A stretch of DNA of 64,000 nucleotides from Rhizobium phaseoli (lineage in GTDB: Bacteria; Pseudomonadota; Alphaproteobacteria; Rhizobiales; Rhizobiaceae): assembly GCF_010668805.1 (NCBI RefSeq), contig NZ_WUFT01000015.1, positions 98,324-162,323 of the forward strand, given 5' to 3'. Both the position numbers and the translations under genes were made by a program. Each line of letters opens with the position of its first letter. Position 1 is the stretch's first letter. The notes under the pieces are model-generated. The model made no database searches. It saw only the letters and a program-made list of their open reading frames with translations, and was not told the DNA's origin. This document shows positions 26,141-35,379 of this stretch, in pieces.

Positions 26141-27118
26141 ATGACGGAACCGGATGCGTTGAGAAAACTTTCGATACTGGCGATCCTTCTCGCCGCAACC
26201 GCCTTTCTTGCCGGCGCCCGCCTGCCCCCGTACGGCCCTTTACCCCAACCTCGACCGGACGCCGGTGCTGCAACCACCCCTACCCCGCTTCCTGACAAGG
26301 CTGAACCGCCCGCACAGGACGATGTACCCGCGCCTCAGCCAAAGCCTGATACAAAGGAGCCAGCGGCGCCAGACCAGCCGGCAGCGCCCCAAACCAAACC
26401 GGGAAAGACCGAACCGGTAAAGCCCGCACCGGCAGAACCGATGCAAGGTCCGCCGCTCCCGCCGGGCAAGCTCGAAGGCCCGCAGGCTCCGGCGGAGGAG
26501 AATAAACCGCCGGCCGAACAGACACTCGAAGAGCAGCACCTGACGATCGAACCCGAAAGCGATGCCGAGCACGCCGAATGCACTGCTGCGCTTAAGGCCT
26601 TGGGCGTCGTATTCAAGGATGCACCGCGCATCGACGACGGCAACGGCTGCGGCATCGACAAGCCGATCATCGTCTCAGAAGCTCTGCCCGGCATCAGTTT
26701 GAAGCCGGAGGCAACGATCCGCTGCCCGGCCGCGCTCGCCCTTGCCCGCTGGATGAAGGAAAGCGTCATCCCCGCAGCCTCCGCCGCTCTGCCCGAGCAG
26801 GGCCGCCTGACGACAGTCAACCAGGCATCGGCCTATATCTGCCGCCTGCGCAACAGCGCCGAAACCGGCAAGATCTCCGAACATGCCCGCGGCAACGCCA
26901 TCGACATTGCAAGCTTCCATTTCGAAAAGGGCGAGGATGTCGCCATCCGCTCCCGCCGCGAGGACCCGACATTGACCGGCGCCTTCCAGCGCACCGTCAG
27001 CGCCGCCGGCTGCCTCTATTTCACCACCGTCCTCGACCCCGAAAGCGACGCCGCCCACGAGACCCATTTTCATCTCGACGTGATCGAAAGAAAGGGCGCC
27101 TATCGCTATTGCCATTAG
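26141..27118 (+). CDS. Extensin-like family protein
   Basis: Exported protein of 325 residues. Residues 9-27 are a hydrophobic signal or anchor (LSILAILLAATAFLAGARL). A Pro/Lys/Glu-rich linker runs to about residue 135. The C-terminal extensin-like domain has conserved cysteines (AECTAALKALGV, GNGCGI, TIRCPAALAL, YICRLRN, GCLYF, YRYCH) and the motif SEHARGNAIDIASF followed by HETHFHLDV. These His/Asp residues recall metal-peptidase-like folds, suggesting cell-wall processing, but no activity is proven. Start ATG 26141; the signal follows at once. It is divergent from the receptor gene. Its last two codons and stop fall in a heptamer repeat. Confidence 0.88.
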   Translation: MTEPDALRKLSILAILLAATAFLAGARLPPYGPLPQPRPDAGAATTPTPLPDKAEPPAQDDVPAPQPKPDTKEPAAPDQPAAPQTKPGKTEPVKPAPAEPMQGPPLPPGKLEGPQAPAEENKPPAEQTLEEQHLTIEPESDAEHAECTAALKALGVVFKDAPRIDDGNGCGIDKPIIVSEALPGISLKPEATIRCPAALALARWMKESVIPAASAALPEQGRLTTVNQASAYICRLRNSAETGKISEHARGNAIDIASFHFEKGEDVAIRSRREDPTLTGAFQRTVSAAGCLYFTTVLDPESDAAHETHFHLDVIERKGAYRYCH

Positions 27119-27145
27119 CCATTGGCCATTGGCCATTGGCCATTG
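27111..27145. repeat. Tandem heptamer repeat
   Basis: Five consecutive units of GCCATTR (first GCCATTA, then four GCCATTG). The first unit carries the final Cys-His codons region and the TAG stop of the extensin-like gene. Heptamers of this sort vary by slippage. Confidence 0.9.
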
Positions 27146-27187
27146 AAGCTTGCAGTTCCCATTGGGCAGATAGCAACCGTCACCGGA

Positions 27188-28867
27188 TCAGAACAAACCC
27201 TCGACATAACCTTGGTCGTTCAGGAAAATCCGCTCCGCCGAGGGTGATTTCGGCAGGCCGGGCATTGTCATGATCTCGCCGGTGATGGCGACGACGAAGC
27301 CGGCTCCCGCCGAAAGCCGCACCTCGCGCACGGTGACGATGTGGCCTTCCGGCGCGCCGCGCAGGCTCGGATCGGTGGAGAAGGAATGTTGCGTCTTGGC
27401 CATGCAGACCGGCAGCTTGCCGTAACCCTGCTCCTCCCATGTCTGCAACTGGTCGCGCACCGCCTTGTCGGCCGTCACCTCGCCGGCATGGTAGATCTTT
27501 GAGGCGACGATCTCGATCTTCTCGAACAGCGAAATGTCGTCGCCGTAGAGCGGCTGGAATTTCGCTTGTCCGGATTCGGCCAGTTCCACCACCTTGTGCG
27601 CCAGTTCCTCGATGCCGGCCGAACCCAGCGCCCAGTGGCGGCAAAGGATCGCCTCGGCGCCGAGCCTCGAAACAAATTCCTTCACTGCCGCGATCTCGGC
27701 GTCGGTATCGGAGACGAAATGGTTGATCGCCACGACGACCGGCACGCCGAACCGGCGGACATTAGCGACGTGCCGGCCAAGATTGGCGCAGCCCTTCTTC
27801 ACCGCCGCGACATCCTCCGTGCCGAGGTCCTCTTTCTTCACCCCGCCATTCATCTTCAACGCCCGGACGGTGGCGACGATGACCGCCGCATCCGGCTTCA
27901 GTCCGGCCTTGCGGCACTTGATGTCGAAAAATTTCTCGGCGCCGAGATCGGCTCCGAAGCCCGCCTCCGTCACCACATAGTCGCCGAGCTTCAACGCCGT
28001 CTTCGTCGCCGTCACCGAATTGCAGCCATGGGCGATATTGGCAAACGGCCCGCCATGCACGAAGGCCGGATTATTCTCGAGCGTCTGCACCAGGTTCGGC
28101 TGCATCGCATCCTTCAAGAGCACCGCCATGGCCCCGTCGGCTTTCAGATCGCGCGCATGCACCGGCGTCCTATCGAAGCGATAGCCGATGATGATGTCGC
28201 CGAGCCGCCGCTCCAGATCCTTGAGGTCGGTGGCGAGGCAGAGGATCGCCATCACTTCGGAGGCGACGGTGATGTCGAACCCGCCTTGGCGCGGGAAACC
28301 ATTGGCAACGCCGCCGAGCGAGGAGACCATGCTTCTGAGCGCCCGGTCGTTCATGTCCATCACCCGGCGCCAGGTGATGCGGCGGATATCGATATTCTCT
28401 TCGTTGCCCCAGTAGATGTGATTGTCGATCATCGCCGCCAGCAGATTGTGCGCCGAGGTGATCGCATGGAAATCGCCGGTGAAATGCAGGTTGATGTCCT
28501 CCATCGGCACGACCTGCGCATAACCGCCGCCGGCCGCGCCGCCCTTGACGCCGAAGCAGGGGCCGAGCGAAGCCTCGCGGATGCAGACGATGGCCTTCTT
28601 GCCGATCCGGTTCAGCCCGTCGCCGAGGCCGACGGTGGTCGTCGTCTTGCCCTCGCCCGCCGGTGTCGGATTGATCGCGGTGACGAGGATCAGCCTGCCG
28701 TCTTTCTTGCCCGCTTGCCCGGCGATGAACTCGGCGCTGACCTTTGCCTTGTCGTGACCGTAGGGAACGAGCTGTTCGACCGGAATGCCGAGTTTCGCCC
28801 CGATCTCGAAGATCGGCTTCTTGGCCGCAGCGCGCGCGATTTCGATATCGGATTTGATTGATGGCAT
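27188..28867 (-). CDS. fhs: Formate-tetrahydrofolate ligase
   Basis: ATP-dependent formation of 10-formyltetrahydrofolate from formate. Length 559 is normal. The P-loop (PTPAGEGKTTTTVGLGDGL) lies near residue 68. Conserved blocks include REASLGPCFGVKGGAAGGGYAQVVPMEDINLHFTGDFHAI near residue 97 and FVHGGPFANIAHGCNSV near residue 300. Cytoplasmic one-carbon metabolism. The start at ATG 28867 is followed by typical MPSIKSDIEIARAA. It appears monocistronic: the next gene downstream on this strand is far away and neighbours on both sides are transcribed the other way. Confidence 0.97.
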   Translation of the reverse strand: MPSIKSDIEIARAAAKKPIFEIGAKLGIPVEQLVPYGHDKAKVSAEFIAGQAGKKDGRLILVTAINPTPAGEGKTTTTVGLGDGLNRIGKKAIVCIREASLGPCFGVKGGAAGGGYAQVVPMEDINLHFTGDFHAITSAHNLLAAMIDNHIYWGNEENIDIRRITWRRVMDMNDRALRSMVSSLGGVANGFPRQGGFDITVASEVMAILCLATDLKDLERRLGDIIIGYRFDRTPVHARDLKADGAMAVLLKDAMQPNLVQTLENNPAFVHGGPFANIAHGCNSVTATKTALKLGDYVVTEAGFGADLGAEKFFDIKCRKAGLKPDAAVIVATVRALKMNGGVKKEDLGTEDVAAVKKGCANLGRHVANVRRFGVPVVVAINHFVSDTDAEIAAVKEFVSRLGAEAILCRHWALGSAGIEELAHKVVELAESGQAKFQPLYGDDISLFEKIEIVASKIYHAGEVTADKAVRDQLQTWEEQGYGKLPVCMAKTQHSFSTDPSLRGAPEGHIVTVREVRLSAGAGFVVAITGEIMTMPGLPKSPSAERIFLNDQGYVEGLF

Positions 28868-29027
28868 GGATGTTCCCCGTCCCGGCCTTCCGCGAACGCG
28901 GAGGTACTTTTTCTCTATCTATCGGGATAGCGAAATATCGGCGGGGTGTGAATAGCACTGCGCCTTGCGGCCGCCACGCTGGGTGTTTATGAGGCGGTCA
29001 ACGATCGCGGTTTTACAGGATAAAGAC

Positions 29028-29558
29028 ATGAAAGCACTGGAACTCATCATCGAGCGCATCATCCTGTCGAGCCGCTGGATCCTCGTCGCCTTCTATATCG
29101 GCCTGGTGGCGGCGCTCGCCGTCTATGCCGTTTCCTTCGGCTACAAGCTCCTGAAGATCGCCTCTGGTGTCTTCGCTCTCGACGAGGCCGAGATGATCCT
29201 TGCCATGCTCAGCCTCATCGATGCGGCCCTTGTCGCAAGCCTGATCGTCATGGTGATGATCTCGGGTTATGAAAATTTCGTCAGCCGCTTCGATGAGGCG
29301 ACCGAAGCCGACAATGAAGTCTCTTTTCTCGGCAAGCTCGATTCAGGCAGCCTGAAGATCAAGGTCGCCTCCTCGATCGTCGCCATTTCCTCCATCCACC
29401 TGCTGCAGGTCTTTCTCAATGCCGACAAATACGAGGACGGCAAGATCATGTGGCTGACCCTGATGCACCTCGCCTTCGTCGTCTCCGCCGTCATGCTCGG
29501 CTTCCTGGAGAAGCTGATGAGCGCGACATCGAAGAATGACTTGAAGGATAAGGCCTGA
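29028..29558 (+). CDS. YqhA/UPF0114 family membrane protein
   Basis: Membrane protein of 176 residues with about four hydrophobic segments: near residues 17-38, 60-80 (LSLIDAALVASLIVMVMISG), 108-125 and 140-160. The sequence ERIILSSRWILVAFYIGLVAAL near the start and SGYENFVSR at the end of segment 2 are typical of the UPF0114 (YqhA) family, whose function is unknown. Start ATG 29028 follows ACAGGATAA; upstream in-frame codons lack a site. A family A repeat begins exactly at its stop codon. Confidence 0.92.
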   Translation: MKALELIIERIILSSRWILVAFYIGLVAALAVYAVSFGYKLLKIASGVFALDEAEMILAMLSLIDAALVASLIVMVMISGYENFVSRFDEATEADNEVSFLGKLDSGSLKIKVASSIVAISSIHLLQVFLNADKYEDGKIMWLTLMHLAFVVSAVMLGFLEKLMSATSKNDLKDKA

Positions 29559-29660
29559 TGCATGTCGCCGGGAAGTGTGCAGCGATTCCCGGACAACGAC
29601 TTGCATAAAAATAAAGAGCTAGCGCGTCGCATGAATCAAGTGACCTGTGACGCGCTTAGA
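29556..29660. repeat. Dispersed two-hairpin repeat, family A copy 2
   Basis: Starts at the TGA of the UPF0114 gene. Hairpin 1: GCATGTCG / CGACTTGC outside, CCGGGAA / TTCCCGG inside, loop GTGTGCAGCGA. Hairpin 2: CTAGCGCGTC / GACGCGCTTAG. Confidence 0.85.
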
Positions 29661-29740
29661 GGGCGGCACAGAGGCGCCTTCGAAGGGCGAACAAGCAACA
29701 GCCCGACGCAAAACGCCGAACTGCTCTTCGCATCTTGATA

Positions 29741-31405
29741 TCAATTTAGCGAAGCAGAAGCAGGAACCATCTCTGCCTCAGCTTTTCTGGGGCATCGAAG
29801 ACTTTCCTTGGCATCGGGTCCACAGAGGCGAGAACCGGGTTCTTCACCATAAGGGATGATACCATTGATGATGCCAAGATCGAGCGCCTGAGAACGAAGT
29901 ATATTCTTTCGCTCAATCGAGGTCGCGAGCATCATCGTCTCATAAGACTCGGCATTGACGCCCATCTCGTGGAAATAGGCGAAGAATTTCGTATATTCAG
30001 CCGTCGTGGGCCTGTCGAGGCCGATATCGGAATATCCGACAAGCCGCGGCGTTCCGCTCGCCAAGACGAGAGTACAGGTCGAAAGGCAGTATGCACCGCC
30101 GGCGGAGACCTCGCCCTTGGTCGGTCCGCTTTTGGCCATGCTCGCCTTGCAACGCGGATCCAGCGTCGGGCAGTTCGGCAACCGCGTTCTGCCAATCGAA
30201 GTCTCCAGACCTGCAGCCCGGATCATCCGCCCCATCGCGAAAGCCGCATCCATGTCCCCGCCATAGGATTGAAGGACGACCGGCAGCTTTCTCTCGCCAA
30301 GCGTTTTCAAGATCGACGACAGCCGAGCCGGCGTGTCCGGCGTGATCTCTCCTTCCGCAGAAATCCACTGCGTGCACTCGTCCTGGCAATTGCCGTTATA
30401 CATCAGCAGAAAATCCATCGGCCGGTTTTCCGGCAGAATCTCGTTTGTGGCCGCGACCGTAGCCTGCACAGACGCCTTGGATACAGGCGTCTCCGCCGCC
30501 GAACGGCGATGACAAACGGCCTCGGCCGCTGCATCCGCAGCACAGAGCGGCATGCCAGGCCATTCGTTGTAAGCCAACATGTCCGTCGTGAGACCGATTT
30601 CAAGTGCGTCTGCGGCCGGCACGATGTTGATGCGGTCAGGGGTGGCGCTCATCATCAGGCCAATCAAATCGGCGCTAACGCCCATTTCCTTCAGGTAGGC
30701 CGTGAGAGCAGCGGTGGCCTTCTTGCCCAGCTTGGTGGAACTGCTCCTCCCTGCTGACTTTCGGCCCACCTCCTTGCGGGAGATTTCGGTCTTCTTGCCG
30801 TTTACCATCTTGTATTCGATGCGGTAGGAAACACGCACCTTGCTGTAGATTGTCGTGATCTGGTGAACGCCGATGAAAGCCCATTGCGACGCGACCCGCG
30901 AGGTTCCGCCGGAAAAGACCAGCGGACAGGCGGAAAAGCAGTATGCGCCATAGGAATAGGTATCGCCAAGCGAGTGCCCATTCCTCGCGATAGCAGCATC
31001 GCAACGCATATCACCTTCTGGACAATCCTTCAGCCGTGTGCCGCCCACGGCGGTTTCAAGACCGGCCTTGCGGATCATCCTGCCCATTGCATATGCAGCG
31101 TCTACTTCACCACCCTCCGAAAGAAAGACGATCGGTATTTTCCGGTTGCCGATTGTCTTCAGAATTTTTCTGAGTTGGGCCGACGTATCGGAGGTTATGC
31201 GTCCTTCTGCCGATATCCATTCCGGACAGTCTTCCATGCAGAGGAGACTGCGCACGAGGATAAAGCGCATCGGCGGTTGGCCTGCCTGCTGCTTCTGCCC
31301 AGCAGCCTGCGAGGTTGCCGCGCCGAGCGGAAGGGTCAGAAATAATAAAACAAGTAATATCAGGGGAAATAAGAACTTCACGAAAAACGAAATCGCAGAG
31401 CGCAC
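29741..31405 (-). CDS. Exported protein with two tandem ClpP/crotonase-fold domains (COG3904-like)
   Basis: Exported protein of 554 residues. A hydrophobic segment at residues 5-30 is a signal or anchor. Two homologous domains follow, about residues 45-300 and 330-535. Both contain ISAEG-I-(S/P)DT, a block KT-G-RK-P-V---S-GG--DAA-AMGRMIR-AGLET, and a cysteine-rich block around GAYC-S-C-LV. The Ser in GAYCFSACPLVFSGG and GAYCLSTCTLVLASG matches the nucleophile position of the ClpP-like fold of COG3904 predicted periplasmic proteins. Domain 1 has the longer insertion, with a basic stretch after HQIT; domain 2 lacks that HQ. Function unknown; possibly a periplasmic hydrolase. The two copies look like an ancient internal duplication. 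Confidence 0.75.
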   Translation of the reverse strand: MRSAISFFVKFLFPLILLVLLFLTLPLGAATSQAAGQKQQAGQPPMRFILVRSLLCMEDCPEWISAEGRITSDTSAQLRKILKTIGNRKIPIVFLSEGGEVDAAYAMGRMIRKAGLETAVGGTRLKDCPEGDMRCDAAIARNGHSLGDTYSYGAYCFSACPLVFSGGTSRVASQWAFIGVHQITTIYSKVRVSYRIEYKMVNGKKTEISRKEVGRKSAGRSSSTKLGKKATAALTAYLKEMGVSADLIGLMMSATPDRINIVPAADALEIGLTTDMLAYNEWPGMPLCAADAAAEAVCHRRSAAETPVSKASVQATVAATNEILPENRPMDFLLMYNGNCQDECTQWISAEGEITPDTPARLSSILKTLGERKLPVVLQSYGGDMDAAFAMGRMIRAAGLETSIGRTRLPNCPTLDPRCKASMAKSGPTKGEVSAGGAYCLSTCTLVLASGTPRLVGYSDIGLDRPTTAEYTKFFAYFHEMGVNAESYETMMLATSIERKNILRSQALDLGIINGIIPYGEEPGSRLCGPDAKESLRCPRKAEAEMVPASASLN

Positions 31406-31734
31406 GATTAAATTGCCTCAGTTATACATGGTACGACGCTTAGCAATTGCATTGATCGTCAGCAAGCCGGTTTTCGACAAGTGTTGCCGCCAGGCTCTCT
31501 CCAAGGTGATTCTCTGCCTGCATCGCAGCGCGAGACCCATGACTATGCGCATGGAGGAAATCAAAGATACCACAACGCTATATCCGCAAGTCGAAACTCA
31601 ACTAAAGCGCGACCTCCTGTCGCTAGTTTTACACAATATGAGTAAATCGGTAGAGGCTGAGTCAATTTCGACTAGCGTTCGGCCGCCCTTCTGTGTTTGA
31701 TAGCGATAACATTAGGGCTGCCGGGGGCGTACAA
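31406..31734. other. Intergenic region upstream of the LuxR-type gene
   Basis: This 329-base stretch separates two divergent genes and is more AT-rich than its surroundings. A 53-codon open frame from 31539 exists but has no convincing ribosome-binding site or known relative. I find no clear lux-box dyad. Promoters for both flanking genes are presumed to lie here. Confidence 0.4.
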
Positions 31735-32460
31735 ATGTCTTATATGACTACCTCTGAAAGACAGTCATTGCTTTCGGCAGAACTTGCCACTGTACGAACG
31801 CGCAGCCTGTTTGCGCAGGCGCTGGGCCGGGTTTCCGCAGCCTTCGGATTGTCGCATGCAACGCTGATGCACGCTCCCTCCCCGGAAGACCTCCTGTTGA
31901 AACCCCTGCTGATCGAAAGTTCGCTTCCGGCCGCCTATATCAGGGAATTCGACCGCGCCCACATGATGCGCGGCTGCCCTTTCGGCTTACGGCTGAGAGA
32001 ATCCGCCGTCCCCCCGGTCTGGCACCTCAACGACGCTTTCAACGGTCAGGCCTTCCCCGCCGAACTGCGTGCCCTGATGCTGCGCCATGCCATACCGGCG
32101 GGCGTTGCCATGCCCACCATTGCGGCCGACGGCCAGCGCTTGGTTTTCTGGTTCTGCGGCGAGCGCGCCGCACTTGGCCAGAGCGAGGTCAATGAGCTGG
32201 CAATGATCATTCTGCATGCACTCGATGCATACAATGCAGTCAAGCGCAACGAGGAATGCGCGTATAACGCGCTGTCGACCCGAGAACTAGAGGTTGTCCG
32301 CTGGACTGCCCAGGGCAAGACCTCGATCGAAATCGGCCAGATCCTGACTTTGTCGGACCACACGGTGAACGCCTATATGACGAACGCGATCAAAAAACTC
32401 GATTGCGTCAACCGCACCCAGTTGGTAGCTAAGGCAATTCGATTGAAGCTGATCAACTGA
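31735..32460 (+). CDS. LuxR-family transcriptional regulator
   Basis: Regulator of 241 residues. The C-terminal helix-turn-helix is a clear LuxR/GerE domain: ALSTRELEVVRWTAQGKTSIEIGQILTLSDHTVNAYMTNAIKKLDCVNRTQLVAKAIRL from about residue 180. The N-terminal 160 residues have the rough layout of an autoinducer-binding-like domain (AFGLSHATLMHAPSPEDLLL, HAIPAGVAMPTIAADGQRLVFWFCGE). I cannot see the full set of acyl-homoserine-lactone contact residues, so the ligand is open. No luxI-type synthase is nearby, which makes it a solo regulator. ATG 31735 and ATG 31744 are both possible starts. A PAS protein gene follows by 62 bases. Confidence 0.85.
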   Translation: MSYMTTSERQSLLSAELATVRTRSLFAQALGRVSAAFGLSHATLMHAPSPEDLLLKPLLIESSLPAAYIREFDRAHMMRGCPFGLRLRESAVPPVWHLNDAFNGQAFPAELRALMLRHAIPAGVAMPTIAADGQRLVFWFCGERAALGQSEVNELAMIILHALDAYNAVKRNEECAYNALSTRELEVVRWTAQGKTSIEIGQILTLSDHTVNAYMTNAIKKLDCVNRTQLVAKAIRLKLIN

Positions 32461-32522
32461 GGAATCGGAAGAGAGTCGGCACGTCGTCCCGTGATCTGGG
32501 GGACCCGTCATCTGGGGGAATC

Positions 32523-32984
32523 GTGTCTCTTCGCTTCGAACAGCCCATCATTGACAAGACAGAGCAATCCCGCGCCCACATCGGCATCACCGATGCGGAA
32601 ATCCTTCAGATGCTTGCTGCCTACCGCCTTTTCGGCTTCTGGCGCATCGACATCGAGACCGGACATTTCTTTGCGAGCGAGGATGTACATGAGATCTTCG
32701 ACCTTCCCTACAGCAACGGCCCCGTCAACCTGACAGAGCTGATGTCGCGCATCCATGAGGAGGATCGCAGCCTGATCGCCCAGACCTTCGAAGAGGCAAG
32801 CCTTCATGGCGTTGGCTTCCATTTCGTATACCGCGTCGACAACCGGCTCGGCGGTTACAAGCTGGTGCGAAGCGTCGGCCGCTTTCGTGACGGTGAAAGC
32901 GGCGGCGGCATCGTCGGCGTCACCTATGAATTCGACGAGAGGCTGCGCGTCGTCGGTTTCGAGGACAATACGACACCACGCTGA
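32523..32984 (+). CDS. PAS-fold sensor protein
   Basis: Stand-alone PAS-type protein of 153 residues from GTG 32523, which follows GGGGGAA. The PAS pattern is RLFGFWRIDIETGHFFASEDVHEIFDLPYSNGPVNLTELMSRIHEEDRSLIAQTFEEA, followed by FHFVYRVDNRLGGYKLVRSVGRFRD. This is a PAS_3-like fold. There is no output domain and no membrane segment, so it must act through a partner. It lies directly after the LuxR-type gene on the same strand and may be co-transcribed. The ligand is unknown. It is convergent with the DUF2333 gene, with only 11 bases between the stops. Confidence 0.82.
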   Translation: MSLRFEQPIIDKTEQSRAHIGITDAEILQMLAAYRLFGFWRIDIETGHFFASEDVHEIFDLPYSNGPVNLTELMSRIHEEDRSLIAQTFEEASLHGVGFHFVYRVDNRLGGYKLVRSVGRFRDGESGGGIVGVTYEFDERLRVVGFEDNTTPR

Positions 32985-32995
32985 CTCGAGAATGT

Positions 32996-34126
32996 TTAAC
33001 GGTCGAGCACCGAGCGGATCTCGACGAGGTTCGAGCGCACCCTCAGAATATAAAAGCCCATGGTGGCGAGATGGCTCGGCATGATCCAGCCGTCCTCGCG
33101 CCCGTTCGAAATGATCGCCGGCTGAATGCGCAGCGCCGCTTGGAACTGCCGCATCGTGCTGCCCCAGACAGCTCCGAGATTGCGCTCCTGCACCACCTGC
33201 GAGAAATCCGCCTGCGCGGCGGCAAGGATGGCGTAATAGGCGTAGAGCTGGCCGTAGGCGAACCAGAACCGGTCGTCGGCGCGTGTATCGAACCAGCCGC
33301 GATTGTGGTTTTCCGATCGCTCGGCGAGCATGTCGGACGTACCGCCGAGATCGTTGGCGATGCGGTCGATGAATTCCATGAGGTTGTCGGCGCGGCCGTC
33401 GAAAATGACGTTGCACACGGAAAGATCGGTATTGAACTTGCGCAGGCTGCCGATCGCCGAGCGGTAGTAGGAGGGTGTCGGCGTCTTCGGGCCGAAGGGG
33501 TTGAGCCCGAAATACCAGCTGTATTCGTCGAACTGCAGATTGCCGCGGGCGCTCTGCAGGTCGTTGTTGATGCCCGACGTGCCGCGCACGCGCCCGAGCG
33601 TATCGACGAGCTCCGCCGACGTCCGGCGAACCGCCTGATTGATGCCCCGCTGGAACGACGCCTTGTTGTCGAGGAAAGGCGTGTGATCCCAGTCGATACC
33701 GAAAAAGCCCATTTTGTAGAGCAGCATGGAGGAGATCCATGCGTTCTGGTTGACGTTGAAGTCGGTCAGGTCGGCCGTGACGTCGATGATTGCCGAACGC
33801 TGGCAGGCCTTGGCCGTCGTGGCGTTGCTTCCCTCGGTGACCGGCAATTCCTGTCCAGCGGCAACCTTGCGTTCGGAAAGCCGATATTGTTCGACGAAGG
33901 CGGTGTTGAAATTCGACCAGACCTGCGTCTGCCAGAAGAAATAGCCGTAGAGTACGACGAAGAGCGCCACGAACGCGATCACCGGCAGCCGGATCATCCA
34001 GCTCCGACGCTGATACCAGCCATGCGCAGCAAGAAAGGGCCAGAAGGCCCAGGCGGAAAACAGGCGGACCCAACGGCCGATCGTTTGGCCGATCAGCCTG
34101 AAAAAACCGGCTATCCGGTCAAGCAT
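32996..34126 (-). CDS. DUF2333 family inner-membrane protein
   Basis: Protein of 376 residues with a single strong hydrophobic segment near residues 46-66 (LPVIAFVALFVVLYGYFFW) after a basic, partly hydrophobic N-terminus. The rest is periplasmic. Motifs such as ITADLTDFNVNQNAWISSMLLYKMGFFGIDWDHTPFLDNKASFQRG and FDEYSWYFGLNPFGPKTPTPSYYRSA are typical of DUF2333. The function is not known. The neighbouring coiled-coil gene, on the same strand 148 bases upstream, may be a partner. Confidence 0.9.
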   Translation of the reverse strand: MLDRIAGFFRLIGQTIGRWVRLFSAWAFWPFLAAHGWYQRRSWMIRLPVIAFVALFVVLYGYFFWQTQVWSNFNTAFVEQYRLSERKVAAGQELPVTEGSNATTAKACQRSAIIDVTADLTDFNVNQNAWISSMLLYKMGFFGIDWDHTPFLDNKASFQRGINQAVRRTSAELVDTLGRVRGTSGINNDLQSARGNLQFDEYSWYFGLNPFGPKTPTPSYYRSAIGSLRKFNTDLSVCNVIFDGRADNLMEFIDRIANDLGGTSDMLAERSENHNRGWFDTRADDRFWFAYGQLYAYYAILAAAQADFSQVVQERNLGAVWGSTMRQFQAALRIQPAIISNGREDGWIMPSHLATMGFYILRVRSNLVEIRSVLDR

Positions 34127-34274
34127 CGTCGTCTCCTGTCAGGCGAGGCGAACATCGGGACATCGCGGCCCCGTCGCATCCACATATGCGCTCGATGGGC
34201 CGAGCACAACACGAGCCCTCCGATTTTTCGCACGGACGCCTTGCGGAAAAGAGGCACTGACTGCGTCTTTCGCG

Positions 34275-35348
34275 TCAGTAACGCAGGAAAGGCAGGTTTA
34301 AACGGAAGGACCTGCGCGCCGTGTCGATCAGAGGGGCTCCCGATTTTTCCGGCGCCGGCTCGGCGTAGGTCGGAAACCTGCCGGTAAACTCCAGATCGGC
34401 GCGGCTCTTGCGCCGCTCCAGATCCTGGGCGACCAGCATGCCCTTTTCGAACAGCCTGATCGGCGCGGCGATATCGGGAAAGACTTCCGGCTTGATCCGC
34501 ATCTTCATGCCCGGCCGGTCGGTATCGACCTGCGCCTGGTAGATGATCAGCCGCTCCTCGACGTCGATCATCAGCTTGCGCAGCAGCACGTTACAGGCGG
34601 CGATCCGGCCATTCAGCGAATCGACAAAGGTCTGGAACAGGCCGATAAACCGCTCGCGCCGCTGGCTGTCGTCGCGCATTTCGTGCTCCCCGGCGGAAAT
34701 CTGCTCGGCCTCCGCCTTCAGCGCCCGCCGCTCCGCCTCCATCTGCTCCCAGTGCGCCCTGTTGCCGTAGACGCCGATACGGCCCTGGGTCGTCAGCGCC
34801 TTGGCATTGAGCTCCTTCATCTTGAGGCGGGCAATATCGATGGAATCGACCAGCCGGCGCCGTTGCTCGATGATGTCGACGAGACCGCGTTCGGCGGCCC
34901 TGTGCCGTTCGGTGATCGAAGCGCGCTGGCCGGCGATCAGCCGGGCGAGCGCATCCGATTTCGTCAAAAGTTCGAGCAGCCGTTCGATGACCGGGGCCTC
35001 GCGCACACGTTCGGTATACATGCGCCACATCCGCTGGCGCGACGTCCAGCCGGCCATCTTCTCGCGCAGCGTCAGCCCCCTGAAACTGTCGAGATCCGCC
35101 GAAACCTCCGCCGTCAGCCGGTCGAGAGAAAAGACCAGCTCCGCCTGCAGGGCGTCGAGCGCCGCAGCATCGGCGATATGGGCCTGGAAACGAGAATTCT
35201 GCTCGAGGAAGGCCTCGTCGGCCGAACGTGCTTCATCGGCGCTGAAGGCGTTGATTGCGGCCACGCAATAGTCTCCGTCGGCCGCAATCCTCTCGGCAAG
35301 GATGCCTGCAGCTTCGTATTGGCTGTCGAATGGCGGAGGTTTACGCAC
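34275..35348 (-). CDS. Conserved hypothetical coiled-coil protein
   Basis: Protein of 357 residues, mainly charged and helical. Heptad-like stretches occur around residues 80-230 (SITERHRAAERGLVDIIEQRRRLVDSIDIARLKMKELNAKAL, EQMEAERRALKAEAEQISAGEHEMRDDSQRRERF). No signal peptide, membrane segment or enzyme motif is visible. The tail (AYAEPAPEKSGAPLID, SFRLNLPFLRY) is unusual. I do not recognise the family. It lies upstream of the DUF2333 gene on the same strand. A copy of repeat family A lies just upstream. Confidence 0.7.
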   Translation of the reverse strand: MRKPPPFDSQYEAAGILAERIAADGDYCVAAINAFSADEARSADEAFLEQNSRFQAHIADAAALDALQAELVFSLDRLTAEVSADLDSFRGLTLREKMAGWTSRQRMWRMYTERVREAPVIERLLELLTKSDALARLIAGQRASITERHRAAERGLVDIIEQRRRLVDSIDIARLKMKELNAKALTTQGRIGVYGNRAHWEQMEAERRALKAEAEQISAGEHEMRDDSQRRERFIGLFQTFVDSLNGRIAACNVLLRKLMIDVEERLIIYQAQVDTDRPGMKMRIKPEVFPDIAAPIRLFEKGMLVAQDLERRKSRADLEFTGRFPTYAEPAPEKSGAPLIDTARRSFRLNLPFLRY

Positions 35349-35379
35349 CAGGCCTCTCCAGGGAATCTCATGCTTCCCA

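Noticed and set aside
31539..31700. 53-codon open frame in the region before the LuxR-type gene
   Set aside because: No clear ribosome-binding site, no known relative, and located in a promoter region.
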